Positions 51,435 to 59,825 of a stretch of DNA of 64,000 bases are shown piece by piece (the stretch's first letter is position 1; the number at the start of each line of letters is the position of its first letter). The DNA comes from Streptomyces sp. NBC_01463 (GTDB lineage: Bacteria > Actinomycetota > Actinomycetes > Streptomycetales > Streptomycetaceae): assembly GCA_036227345.1 (NCBI GenBank), contig CP109468.1:8556001-8620000 (forward strand), read 5' to 3'. Under the pieces are notes generated by a model. It searched no databases and was not told the DNA's origin. It saw nothing but the letters and a program-made list of their open reading frames with translations. The translations under genes and the position numbers were made by a program.

Positions 51435-51818
51435 TCAGCCGCCGAAGGACCAAGGGCCGAAGCGGCCCCACGCGATGAAGAGCGCAAGCGCGAGGTACAC
51501 GCTGTTCAGCAGCACCAGTCTGGACTGACCGAGACGGCCGTGGGTGATCATGGCGCCGATCATGAGGGCGATCCAGCAGGTAGCCGTCACCGGGACCATG
51601 ACCGGCGCGATGTCGAGCACGGCGGGCAGGATCAGGCCGATCGCGGCCAGGATTTCGAGGACCCCGAGGCTCTTGACGAAGCCGGTGCCGACGTCCTGCG
51701 TCCATTCCCCGCCGTGCTGCGCGGCCAGTCTCGCCTTGGGGACGAAGGTCTTGCTGATGCCGCCGGCCAGGGCGACCGCGGTCAGCAGTCCGGTGGCGAT
51801 CCAGAGAGCGAGGTTCAT
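51435..51818 (-). CDS. DoxX-family membrane protein
   Basis: Protein of 127 aa with four TMSs. The N-terminal LALWIATGLLTAVALAGGIS, the conserved FVKSLGVLEILAAIGLILP, the central CWIALMIGAMITHGR and the last segment LLNSVYLALALFIAWGRFGP match the DoxX/DUF4267-like pattern. The role of these proteins is mostly undefined; some form redox-linked complexes. A strong terminator follows. Confidence 0.85.
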   Translation of the reverse strand: MNLALWIATGLLTAVALAGGISKTFVPKARLAAQHGGEWTQDVGTGFVKSLGVLEILAAIGLILPAVLDIAPVMVPVTATCWIALMIGAMITHGRLGQSRLVLLNSVYLALALFIAWGRFGPWSFGG

Positions 51819-51969
51819 GAGTGGTCTTCCAGTCCTGTCAGAATTGGGTGCGGTGCCTCGGGTAACGGGTGCGGATCAACGGGCGACGGGCCGAGGGCAC
51901 GGTCGGGGGCCTCCCGGGGCAGCGGCCGGAGGGCGGGCACCCGGTCACCGTCGGTGTCCGTCGATGTCG

Positions 51970-52428
51970 TCAGACGGGCCGGTGCCCCGGCTCCCGGGGC
52001 GGTGAGCCCGTGAGCGGGGTGGAGTCGAGGTATCTCACCTCGTAGACGCGTTCGCTGAATCTCCAGCCGTCGAGCGTGCGCCGGTAACTGTCGTGGTAGA
52101 GGGCGTAGTTCAGGTGCGAGCTGCCGTCGTGCATCCGCCCGAACTCCTGGACGTGCACCCGCCCGGTCGCCGTGTCGCCGTCGAGCCGGATGACGCCGGG
52201 GTGGATGTTCTGAACGAAGAACTCCCACAGTCCCTGCCCCCACTCGATCCCCGCGCGGATCTCCTCACGGCTGAGGAACTCCTTGCCGATGTGCGGCCAT
52301 CGCATGGCGCCGTCAGGTGTGAACAGCGAGGCGACGCGGTCGAAGTCGCGCATCATCACCGCGTCGGTGACCTCGGCGCACAGCGCGCCGATCTCGAAGC
52401 GATCGGCCACGGCCTGCACAGTGCTCAT
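51970..52428 (-). CDS. NTF2/SnoaL-like protein
   Basis: Protein of 152 aa with the nuclear-transport-factor-2-like cone fold: an N-terminal helix (QAVADRFEIGALCAEVTDAV), RDFDRVASLFTPDGAMRWP and the strands NIHPGVIRLDGDTATGRVHV and YHDSYRRTLDGWRFSERVY. Members bind small hydrophobic molecules or act as dehydratases or isomerases. It is divergent from the LysR gene at 52565, whose palindrome lies in the shared gap, so LysR probably controls it. It is followed by DoxX on the same strand. Confidence 0.83.
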   Translation of the reverse strand: MSTVQAVADRFEIGALCAEVTDAVMMRDFDRVASLFTPDGAMRWPHIGKEFLSREEIRAGIEWGQGLWEFFVQNIHPGVIRLDGDTATGRVHVQEFGRMHDGSSHLNYALYHDSYRRTLDGWRFSERVYEVRYLDSTPLTGSPPREPGHRPV

Positions 52429-52545
52429 CGGGGGGCCCCTGCCTTGTCGACGCGTCGGTCAGGCGGTTGCCGCCTGACCGGTGGGTGATGTGTTCAGCAT
52501 TGACTCGGGCCGGCGGCGGAACAATGTAGAGTCCGTGGACCTATT

Positions 52546-52563
52546 CATAACCTGGGAGTTATG
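52546..52563. promoter_or_regulatory. LysR-type operator at the LysR start codon
   Basis: CATAAC-CTGGGA-GTTATG is a perfect 6-bp inverted repeat ending one base before the LysR ATG. It contains the T-N11-A pattern of LysR sites and could mediate autorepression. Confidence 0.65.
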
Positions 52564-52564
52564 T

Positions 52565-53455
52565 ATGGAGCTCCGTGACATCGAGATCTTCCTGACCCTG
52601 GCCGAAGAACTGCACTTCGGCCGCACCGCCGAGCGGCTTCACGTGTCCCAGGCCCGCGTCAGCCAGGCCGTCAGCAGACAGGAACGCCGGCTCGGCGTGG
52701 CCCTGTTCGACCGCACCAGCCGCCGTGTGGCCCTGACCCCCGTCGGCCGGCGCCTGCGCGAAGACCTCCAGCAGGCGCTCGACCTCCTCCACGCGGGACT
52801 CGCCCGCGCCCAGGCGGCAGGACCGGCCGCGGGCCGGACCCTGCGGCTGGGCGTCTTCGGCCACGCCGGACACGAACTGCGGCCCCTCGTCGACGCGTTC
52901 CGCACCCGTTACCCCGGCAGCGACATCCGGTTCGGCGAGATCAACGGCACCGACGCGTTCACCGCTCTGCGCACCGGAGAGCACGACGCGCACGTGCTGT
53001 GGCTGCCCGTCGCCGAACCGGACATCACCGTCGGGCCGACCGTGCTCACCGGAGGCCGCGTGCTGGCCGTGGCCGCGGACCACCCGCTCGCCCGACGCGG
53101 CAGCGCGTCCCTGGAAGACCTCGCGGACAACCACGTGGTCGACCTCGGCCCCGATGCCCCCGAGTACTGGGTCGCCTCCATGGTCCCCACCCGCACCCCT
53201 CTCGGCCGCCGCATTCCCCGCGGCCCGGCCGCGCGCACGTTCCACGAGATCCTCTCTCTGGTCGCCGCCGGCCGCTGCGTCCACCCGCTGGGCGAGATCG
53301 CCGCCCGCTACAACAAGCCCCCCGGCATCGTCTTCCTGCCGCTCGACGACGCCCCCACCCTCGAATGGGCCCTCACCTGGCGCACCACCGCTGACGGCCC
53401 CACTATCCGGGCGCTGGCCCAGACCGCCACTGAACTCGGTCCGATCACGCTGTGA
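52565..53455 (+). CDS. LysR-family transcriptional regulator
   Basis: Protein of 296 aa. The N-terminal HTH is typical: MELRDIEIFLTLAEELHFGR, then AERLHVSQARVSQAVSRQER. The effector domain (about 90-290) binds an unknown co-inducer. MELRDIEIF is the natural start; an open extension to 52481 is not supported. A palindrome overlaps its initiation region. The divergent NTF2-like gene and DoxX are probable targets. Confidence 0.9.
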   Translation: MELRDIEIFLTLAEELHFGRTAERLHVSQARVSQAVSRQERRLGVALFDRTSRRVALTPVGRRLREDLQQALDLLHAGLARAQAAGPAAGRTLRLGVFGHAGHELRPLVDAFRTRYPGSDIRFGEINGTDAFTALRTGEHDAHVLWLPVAEPDITVGPTVLTGGRVLAVAADHPLARRGSASLEDLADNHVVDLGPDAPEYWVASMVPTRTPLGRRIPRGPAARTFHEILSLVAAGRCVHPLGEIAARYNKPPGIVFLPLDDAPTLEWALTWRTTADGPTIRALAQTATELGPITL

Positions 53456-53633
53456 CGACACCCGGGATCACGGCCGGCGCGGCCGTATCGCCTCCTGCCG
53501 GGGTGTCTGCACGGCCTGCGGTACTCGACGGCGTGGTGGCCGTCCTCGAAGGCCGCCGAGACGGGTCCGCCGCTCCTGCCGTACGCCTACTGAGGCTCCC
53601 GGACCGCCACAGCGGGGCCGGCCGCGCCCACTA

Positions 53634-53680
53634 CGGCAGCAGGGCCAGGACCACGAGATGCGGTCCGGGCCCTGCTGCCG
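53634..53680. terminator. strong bidirectional hairpin
   Basis: CGGCAGCAGGGCC (53634-53646) and GGCCCTGCTGCCG (53668-53680) form a 13-bp stem, continued by GGACC (53648-53652) with GGTCC (53662-53666). It separates the convergent LysR and DUF6243 genes. Confidence 0.85.
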
Positions 53681-53708
53681 TGCGGTGCCGTTCCACGGCG
53701 GCGATGCG

Positions 53709-53924
53709 TCAGCTCTGCGTGGTGTCGTCGCCCGTCTCCGCGGCGCCCTCGCCCGCGTCCGCCTTCTCGCGCATCTTGCGTACGAGCTCCGCCTTCCGGT
53801 CGGCCGCCTGCTGGCGGTCGAGGTTGCGGTGCGGACCGTTGTTCTGCCGCTCGGCGCGCGACAGCTTCTTGCGCTGACCGCCGCCCATGCCCACGGGGTT
53901 GTTGATGTTCTTGCTGTCGGTCAC
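53709..53924 (-). CDS. DUF6243-family small protein
   Basis: Highly charged protein of 71 aa, MTDSKNINNPVGMGGGQRKK, then LSRAERQNNGPHRNLDRQ and a Lys/Arg/Glu-rich helix. This sequence type is widespread and well conserved in Streptomyces, with no known role. The composition suggests nucleic-acid or ribosome binding, but nothing proves it. GGGAGAA precedes the GTG start. Confidence 0.8.
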   Translation of the reverse strand: MTDSKNINNPVGMGGGQRKKLSRAERQNNGPHRNLDRQQAADRKAELVRKMREKADAGEGAAETGDDTTQS

Positions 53925-54229
53925 GGGTTCTCCCGGTCGTGAGGTGAAGTGATCTACGGATTCATCGGTGGGGGACGGGCGGCGACGTCGAAGGACGTCA
54001 GCAGGGGCCCATCACGCTCTCACTCGTAAATCGGCGTCCTGAAGAACATGGCAAAGAGGTTACCCGGTTCCGCCGGCCCCGCATCCCAACCCCCACCCGC
54101 TCCCTGCTCCCGCGGCTGACCGGGACTGCGGCATCTCCGTCACAGCGGCCCCGGAAACCCGTTTGGCGGGCGGGGCCGGCCACTGCTACGTTCCCGGAGG
54201 CCGTGCAAGAGACCGAGGAGGTGGTACCC
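53925..54229. other. 305-bp divergent intergenic region
   Basis: It holds the leftward promoter of the DUF6243 gene and the rightward promoter of the leader-peptide/hydrolase unit. I see no gene and no repeat strong enough to name. Confidence 0.5.
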
Positions 54230-54283
54230 GTGAACGCAACATCGACGTGGGTGCTCTCCTTCGGGGTCACGGTCGGGCGATAG
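54230..54283 (+). CDS. putative 17-aa leader peptide
   Basis: GTG-initiated ORF encoding MNATSTWVLSFGVTVGR. GAGGAGG at 54215-54221, 8 nt before the GTG, is among the best Shine-Dalgarno sequences in the window. The last base of its stop codon begins a hairpin that buries the start of the hydrolase gene. This arrangement is typical of translational attenuators for ribosome-targeting drugs. Expression is inferred from the signals only. Confidence 0.6.
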   Translation: MNATSTWVLSFGVTVGR

Positions 54284-54328
54284 GTCGTCCGGGAGCGCCG
54301 GTTCAGCGCACTCCCGAAAGGCACGACC
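54283..54328 (+). promoter_or_regulatory. start-sequestering hairpin (attenuator)
   Basis: GGTCGT (54283-54288) pairs with ACGACC (54323-54328), which touches the hydrolase ATG. Inside, GGGAG and CGC (54291-54298) pair with GCG and CTCCC (54306-54315). The hydrolase Shine-Dalgarno GAAAGG (54316-54321) lies in the internal loop. A ribosome held on the leader ORF would open the stem. Confidence 0.65.
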
Positions 54329-55066
54329 ATGCACTTCACTTCTGAACAGCGCCTCGACGAGGACGGCCTCATCGAGCGCGAGTTCACCCTCGGCGAGATC
54401 CCGGGCATCCTGTGGACGCCCGTATCGTCATCCGCACCGGCGCCACTGATCCTGCTGGGACACCCTCCCCTCGGGCTGGGCAGGATGTACGCCCGACTGG
54501 TGGCCAGGGCCCGTCACTGCGCGGCGCAGGGCTTCGCCGCTGCCACCATCGAACTCCCCGGAAGCGGCGACCGGCCCCGCTGGCCCGCCATCGAACAGGC
54601 CCGCGCCGATCTGCGCCGCGCCGTTCAGGCCGGCGAGCCGGTCAGCGACGAGATCGTCGACGCCCTCGTCCTCCCGCTGGTCGACAAGGCGGTCCCGGAA
54701 TGGCAGGCGGCACTGGACGGCCTCCTGTCGCTGCCCGAGATCGGCGGACCTGTCGGCTACTCGGGCGGAGTGATCTCCATCGGGACCCGGCTGGCCGTGG
54801 CCGAGCCGCGCATCGAGGCCGCCGTTCTCTTCGCCGGGAGTTTCGTGCCCCGCGCCATGTTCGACGAGGCACGGCAGGTCACCATTCCGCTGCACGTCCT
54901 GCTGCAGTGGGACGACGAGGGGAACGACCGGCAGGCGGCCCTGGACCTGTTCGACGCCTTCGGCTCGAAGGAGAAGACGCTGCACGCGAACATGGGCGGC
55001 CACACCGGCGTCCCGCAGTTCGCAGAGGACGCCGCAGACCAGTTCTTCACCCGACATCTGAAGTGA
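54329..55066 (+). CDS. alpha/beta-fold hydrolase under leader-peptide control
   Basis: Protein of 245 aa, dienelactone-hydrolase-like in pattern. The oxyanion region is LLGHPPLGLGRMY, the nucleophile Ser is in VGYSGGVISIG, the acid is in LLQWDDEGNDR, and the catalytic His is in MGGHTGVPQF. All three residues are present. The start at 54329 is supported by GAAAGG and by the hairpin that ends exactly before it. The leader ORF and hairpin upstream suggest induction by an inhibitor of translation, and therefore possibly a drug-inactivating esterase. This last step is inference. Confidence 0.85.
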   Translation: MHFTSEQRLDEDGLIEREFTLGEIPGILWTPVSSSAPAPLILLGHPPLGLGRMYARLVARARHCAAQGFAAATIELPGSGDRPRWPAIEQARADLRRAVQAGEPVSDEIVDALVLPLVDKAVPEWQAALDGLLSLPEIGGPVGYSGGVISIGTRLAVAEPRIEAAVLFAGSFVPRAMFDEARQVTIPLHVLLQWDDEGNDRQAALDLFDAFGSKEKTLHANMGGHTGVPQFAEDAADQFFTRHLK

Positions 55067-55134
55067 GGCGAGGCGAGCGGCGCCACGGCTGACTCGTAGG
55101 GGATGAACCGCCCACGGCGTGGCGGTTCGACGGC

Positions 55135-55182
55135 CCGGCGCCGTCCGCGGGCCGGTCCTGACCTGCCGGCGGACGGCGCCGG
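55135..55182. terminator. terminator between convergent genes
   Basis: CCGGCGCCGTCCGC (55135-55148) and GCGGACGGCGCCGG (55169-55182) form a perfect 14-bp stem around a 20-nt loop, between the hydrolase and metallophosphoesterase stops. Confidence 0.75.
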
Positions 55183-55204
55183 CAGCCCCGCCGTACGTTC
55201 CGCG

Positions 55205-56425
55205 TCAGGAGGCGGGAGGCCCCTGCGGGGAACGGAGGACGAGCAGGGTGATCTCGCTGGGGGCGAAGACGCGGAACGGCGGACCCCAGAAACCGGTCCC
55301 GCGGCTGGTGTAGAGGAGGGTGCGGGCGCCGTGGCGGCTGAGCCCTGCCAGGGCCGGCTGGTCGAGGCGGACAAGGTGGTGGAAGGGCCAGATCTGGCCG
55401 CCGTGGGTGTGACCCGAGAGCTGGAGGTCGATGCCGCTCGCTGCTGCCCGGTCGATGAACTTGGGCTGGTGGGCCAGGAGCAGGACGGGCAGGTCGGGGT
55501 CGGCTCCGTCCAGGGCTCCGGCGAGGTGGGCGCGGTGGCCGGCCAGGCCTGAGGACTCGGCGGTGACGTCGTCCACACCGGCGACCACCAGGGTGTCGCC
55601 GCCGCGTTCGAGCAGCAGGTGACGGTTGCGCAGTGGCTCCCAGCCCAGTTCGTCCATCAGGTCGACCCAGCCCTGGGCCTCGCTGTAGTACTCGTGGTTC
55701 CCGGTGACGTAGACGCGGGCCCGGGTGGCTTGCACGGTGCCGAGCGGAGTGGCCTGGGCGCGGCGGCGTTCGGCCGTGCCGTCCGCGATGTCCCCGGTGT
55801 GGCAGACCAGGTCGGCCTCCAGGGTGTTGACCTTCTCGCAGACCCGCTCCGACCAGCGGGCGCGGTCCAGCGGACCGTAGTGGGTGTCGGTGATGAGGGC
55901 GACGCGGGTGCCGTCCAGCCCGGCCCCCAGTCGCGGGAGCTCCACGTCGAGCCGGCGCACCCGCGGCACCCGGCGGGCTTCGGCGTACCCCCAGGCGAGC
56001 AGCACGGCGGCCACGCCGAGGACCGCCCATGTGACGATCCGGGCCCGGCTCTGTCCGTCGCCCACGCCGGCCACGGTCAGCGCGAGTCGCAGCACGACGC
56101 CGAGCAGCACGGACCAGGTGAACAGCACCCAGCTGGTCCCGAGGAGGGTGTCTCCGATGATCGCTGCCCAGTCCTGCTGCCGTCGGCCGTGACCGCGCAT
56201 CATCGCGAGCGGCATGATGATCAGACCGAGAACGAACAGGGCGGTGCCGCCCAGCGCCACGGGGAGCGGCCAGTGCTGGCCGGCGTGCAGCAGCACCCAG
56301 CAGGGCACGGCCCACAGCAGGACGGGGGCGATCAACGGGATGTAGCGCATCAGGCGCCGCAGTCGACTCTGCTCGGCCGCCTGCGCCGCACCGTCCGAGG
56401 ATCGCGCCTCACTGGTGTCGGTCAC
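55205..56425 (-). CDS. membrane-anchored metallophosphoesterase
   Basis: Protein of 406 aa. The first ~150 residues contain four to five TMSs (for example YIPLIAPVLLWAVPCWVLLH). The C-terminal calcineurin-like domain has all metal motifs: ITDTHYG, GDIADG, GNHEYY, LAHQP and SGHTHGGQ. It resembles the YkuE/YaeI-like phosphoesterases that act on lipid-linked phosphates; the true substrate is not known. AGGAGG precedes the GTG start at 56425. Confidence 0.9.
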   Translation of the reverse strand: MTDTSEARSSDGAAQAAEQSRLRRLMRYIPLIAPVLLWAVPCWVLLHAGQHWPLPVALGGTALFVLGLIIMPLAMMRGHGRRQQDWAAIIGDTLLGTSWVLFTWSVLLGVVLRLALTVAGVGDGQSRARIVTWAVLGVAAVLLAWGYAEARRVPRVRRLDVELPRLGAGLDGTRVALITDTHYGPLDRARWSERVCEKVNTLEADLVCHTGDIADGTAERRRAQATPLGTVQATRARVYVTGNHEYYSEAQGWVDLMDELGWEPLRNRHLLLERGGDTLVVAGVDDVTAESSGLAGHRAHLAGALDGADPDLPVLLLAHQPKFIDRAAASGIDLQLSGHTHGGQIWPFHHLVRLDQPALAGLSRHGARTLLYTSRGTGFWGPPFRVFAPSEITLLVLRSPQGPPAS

Positions 56426-56660
56426 GCTTCCCCTCCTCAACTAGCCGGACTGTCTGCGCGCGCACTGTACCCGGTCGTCCTGACGGCCCGAACCGGAGCT
56501 GACCGGGAGGAGGCGGCGACCTCGTCGCCGGCCCAGGTCCAGGTCAAGGGCTTGGACGCGACCCCAGGCCTCGGCCCCGGATGCCGGCGGCTGTGTGACG
56601 GGCGCGCCGATGGCTGTGCAAGCCGGTCCCGGCGACCGGCTGCCGGGCTAACCTGCGGGC

Positions 56661-57320
56661 GTGAGCACCGGACGCGAAGACCCAGAGGCACCGCAGTGGT
56701 TGACGGACACCAGGGCGTCCTACGATGCCGACGCCACCAGCTACGCGGACGAGGTGCGCAACCTCCTGGCCGAACTGCCGGCCGAGCAGGATGCCATGGC
56801 GCTGTTCGCCGAGCGGGTGCGGGCACAGGGCGGCGGACCGGTCGCGGACGTGGGGTGCGGGCCCGGGAGGATCACCGCCCACCTGAGGGACCTCGGTGTG
56901 GATGCCTTCGGAATCGATCTGTCGCCCCGGATGATCGAGGTGGCACGGCGTGAGCATCCGGGTGTGCACTTCGAGGTGGGGTCGATGACACAACTCGGCC
57001 TTGCGGAAGGCGCGTTGGCTGCCCTGGTCGCCTGGTACTCGATCATTCACGTCCCCGACGAGGCGATCGGCGCGGTCCTGGCCGGCTTCCGCCGCGTGCT
57101 GCGGCCCGGTGGTCTGCTGCTGGTGGGCTTCCATACCGGGGAGGCCGCGTCCCCCGATGCGCAGGAGAGCAGGGGCCGCTGGCCGGAGTCCTACGTACGC
57201 CGTCGCCGGCCGAGCCAGGTCGCCGCGTGGATCGAGGAGGCCGGCTTCACCGTCGAGACCCACCCCACGCTCACGTCGGCCGCGAACAGGCTCGGCGGAG
57301 TGCTGCTGGCGCGCCGCTAG
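56661..57320 (+). CDS. class I SAM-dependent methyltransferase
   Basis: Protein of 219 aa. Motif I is VADVGCGPGRITAHL, motif II is FGIDLSPRMIEVAR, motif III is VGSMTQLGLAEGALAALVAW, and the later RVLRPGGLLLVGFH is a Methyltransf_11/25 feature. The start GTG lies 6 nt after a -10-like TAACCT (56649-56654), so the message may be leaderless. The substrate is unknown; small molecules are usual. It is divergent from the metallophosphoesterase and 84 bp upstream of the SnoaL-like gene. Confidence 0.88.
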   Translation: MSTGREDPEAPQWLTDTRASYDADATSYADEVRNLLAELPAEQDAMALFAERVRAQGGGPVADVGCGPGRITAHLRDLGVDAFGIDLSPRMIEVARREHPGVHFEVGSMTQLGLAEGALAALVAWYSIIHVPDEAIGAVLAGFRRVLRPGGLLLVGFHTGEAASPDAQESRGRWPESYVRRRRPSQVAAWIEEAGFTVETHPTLTSAANRLGGVLLARR

Positions 57321-57404
57321 TGCTGTGACCGGGATGGTTCACCGTGGTCAGGAGACGGTTCACGGGACGGGCGCGGTCCGCGAGGTGACTGGTATTACTG
57401 GTGC

Positions 57405-57782
57405 ATGCAGGAAGAAACCGCGCGATCCGCGATCGACACGTTCATCTCCGCGTTCAACGCCTCGGACGACAGCTATGTGACTGCGCTGCTCTCCCAGGCC
57501 CTAACCTCGGACGTGGTCTTCTGGGGACCGTTGGGCCGCAGTGAGGGGATCGAGGCGGTCGAGCGGTTCGTGCTGGACATCCGGCGCCACCCCGCGGGGA
57601 CCGGCACGATGGTGCGCTGTTCGGCGGTGGACATGCCGGACGAGTGGGCCCGGTACCAGTGGGTCTTCACGACGCCGGACGGAGGCCCCCGCCTGGCGGG
57701 AACGGACGTCGTCCATCTGCGGCGGAGCCTCATCGACCAGGTCATCGTCTTCGCGGGGGAGATCGAGCCGTCCGCCTCCTGA
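57405..57782 (+). CDS. SnoaL/NTF2-like small protein
   Basis: Protein of 125 aa: MQEETARSAIDTFISAFNAS, a central GPLGRSEGIEAVERFVLDIR and the strands ARYQWVFTTPDGGPRLAG and GTDVVHLRRSLIDQVIVF fit the SnoaL-like fold used by polyketide cyclases and ketosteroid isomerases. Catalytic role and ligand cannot be read from sequence. The start has no evident Shine-Dalgarno, suggesting a leaderless mRNA. It may be co-expressed with the preceding methyltransferase. Confidence 0.82.
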   Translation: MQEETARSAIDTFISAFNASDDSYVTALLSQALTSDVVFWGPLGRSEGIEAVERFVLDIRRHPAGTGTMVRCSAVDMPDEWARYQWVFTTPDGGPRLAGTDVVHLRRSLIDQVIVFAGEIEPSAS

Positions 57783-58175
57783 GTCGTTCTCCTCAGGCGC
57801 CGTCCTTTCCTGAACCGGCCCCGTTCGGGGCTCCGGGTCTGCCCAGCCGAGACTGGTGGGGCGGGTGGTGGCCGTCTGGACGACGAAGTCCTCGTCGTCA
57901 TCGCTGAGCAGGCGGGACGGCCTCCCGCCCACCGAGGGTCCAGGCAGGGCAGGCCGATCTCGTTGAACCAGCGGTCGGATCGGACGTCACCGCACATCCA
58001 ACCGCCACGACGACCAACCCGGCGAACCTATGCGGTCACAGCGATAGACAACGGCCCGTCGCTCAGCGGGACCAGCAGGCCTCCGGGACAAGCACGCCCC
58101 CCAGGTGTGCGGCTGAGGTGTCAGTCCCCTGAAGTATCCTTCCGGCCACCGCACTCGACTGGGAGGACCAGAGAA

Positions 58176-59684
58176 TTGACTGGCCTGTCTGCTTTCCCGC
58201 TCCCCTTTCACACGTCCCGTTCCATATCGTTCGCGACTCCCCGGACACTGCGGGAAATCCAGATGATGCGGTGCAGCGCACACATCCGGGCGAAGCCGGG
58301 GTGGGCCGACAAGATGAAGGACGCCGGAATCGTCGCCAAATGGACGGGGGAGGCGATCGCCCAGGGGCTCACCGAAGCGCAGGTCGGTTACGTCCTCGAT
58401 GAACTTCCGCACTACGCCGCGCTGCGGGACGGAAGAACCGGTGTCGAGGTGTCCACTGTCGACGGGGTGTGGCAGTCGGACACACTGATCGACGGCACAC
58501 TCGAATCCCGGTTGCGCGAGGCGGTTCGGGTTCTGGAACAGGTCCCCGAAGCGGAGAAGGACTGGCATCCCGGATCCGGCGGGCAGGTACTGGATCTGGT
58601 TCATCCCTCACTGTTCTGTCTGGTGAACGAAGTGAGCGGCGCGCCTGATCGTGCTTGGCGGAACCCGACGAACCGCTATTCCAAGTACGAGTTCTCGGAG
58701 AAGTTCCAGTGGCTGCCCACGGACGTCGACATCAGTGACGACGGCGACGCCGTCTTCCGTTCGTACGTCAACAACGTTCATCCCGAGACCCATCGCGAAC
58801 TGGCCTCCGTCCTGCCGGACCTGTTCGCGCGCATGCGCCCGCTGCTGGAGAACGTACTCACCGATCTCCGCCATCCGCGGCCTCTGCGGATCGAGGCCGA
58901 TCCCTTCGGTTGGTACGACTCGGAGCCGGTGCATCCGGACAAGTCCGCCTTCAGCGATGACGAGGCCTACGCGGAGGCTGTCCGCGTATGGGAAGCGGCC
59001 CAGGACGACTGGTGGGAGAACCGTCGGCCGGTCGTCCCGGACGCCCCGGCCTTCGCCCCGCCCGCGCTGCCCGATGAATCGGCCCGGGTCGACCTGCGCG
59101 GCCGCCGTCTCCAGGTCATCGTCAAGCTCGCCACGATTCATCTCACCCCGGAGAATCCCGGGTACGACGGCGGTTCCTGGCATGTCGAGGGGATGATGAA
59201 CGAGCGGATCGTCTCGACCGGAATCTACTACTGGGACAGCGAGAACATCACCGAGAGCCGGCTGGGTTTCCGTGCGGCCCTCGACGATCCGGACTACGAA
59301 CAGAACGACGACAACGGTCTGCGTGACGTCTACGGCCTGGAGGACGAGGACGCGCTGAACCAGATGCTGGGATCGGTATCGACCCCAGCGGGCCGCTGCC
59401 TCGCGTTCCCGAACATCCTGCAGCACCGTGTCGACTCATTCCGCCTCACGGATCCGACTCGGCCGGGACACCGAAAGATTCTCGCGTTCTTCCTGATCGA
59501 TCCGTCGGAAAGGATCGTCTCGACCTCGGATGTGCCACCGCAGCAACCGTGGTCCGACACCTCGACCATGACGCTTGAGCAGGCGAAGGCGTATCGCGAA
59601 CAACTCATGCAGGAACGCAAGTTCTTCGTCGACGAACACAACGAACAGCTCTACGAACGCGAGTTCTCCCTCTGCGAGCACTGA
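58176..59684 (+). CDS. DUF4246 protein with a 2-oxoglutarate/Fe(II) oxygenase signature
   Basis: Protein of about 502 aa. The N-terminal FATPRTLREIQMMRCSAHIR, the YSKYEFSEKFQWLPTDVDIS block and the C-terminal half match DUF4246, known mainly from fungi and actinomycetes. The C-terminal part carries His336-x-Glu338 (SWHVEGMMNERIVSTGIYYW), distal His417 (FPNILQHRVDSF) and Arg433/Lys434 (GHRKILAFFLID). This is the metal triad and 2OG-binding base expected of a double-stranded beta-helix dioxygenase. The TTG at 58176 with GGAGG upstream is the likely start, since homology begins before the first ATG at 58263. Confidence 0.82.
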   Translation: MTGLSAFPLPFHTSRSISFATPRTLREIQMMRCSAHIRAKPGWADKMKDAGIVAKWTGEAIAQGLTEAQVGYVLDELPHYAALRDGRTGVEVSTVDGVWQSDTLIDGTLESRLREAVRVLEQVPEAEKDWHPGSGGQVLDLVHPSLFCLVNEVSGAPDRAWRNPTNRYSKYEFSEKFQWLPTDVDISDDGDAVFRSYVNNVHPETHRELASVLPDLFARMRPLLENVLTDLRHPRPLRIEADPFGWYDSEPVHPDKSAFSDDEAYAEAVRVWEAAQDDWWENRRPVVPDAPAFAPPALPDESARVDLRGRRLQVIVKLATIHLTPENPGYDGGSWHVEGMMNERIVSTGIYYWDSENITESRLGFRAALDDPDYEQNDDNGLRDVYGLEDEDALNQMLGSVSTPAGRCLAFPNILQHRVDSFRLTDPTRPGHRKILAFFLIDPSERIVSTSDVPPQQPWSDTSTMTLEQAKAYREQLMQERKFFVDEHNEQLYEREFSLCEH

Positions 59685-59749
59685 ACCTCTTCGATTCCGT
59701 GCATCAATTCCGGAACGTTCGATGGGCTGTGACGTGCCGTCAAGCGGTG

Positions 59750-59793
59750 CGTTCCTGACGGGCGGACCTCGTGGGCTTCCGCCCGTCGGAACG
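59750..59793. terminator. terminator between convergent genes
   Basis: CGTTCC and GACGGGCGGA (59750-59766) pair with TCCGCCCGTC and GGAACG (59778-59793) with one bulged T. The 16-bp stem separates the DUF4246 gene from the small secreted-protein gene. Confidence 0.8.
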
Positions 59794-59825
59794 GCTGAGC
59801 CGGTCGATGATCCGAGGGCTGAGGA

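Noticed and set aside
54163..54345. 60-codon plus-strand frame in front of the hydrolase
   Set aside because: Composition is out-of-frame; the short GTG ORF at 54230 with GAGGAGG is the only credible coding signal there.
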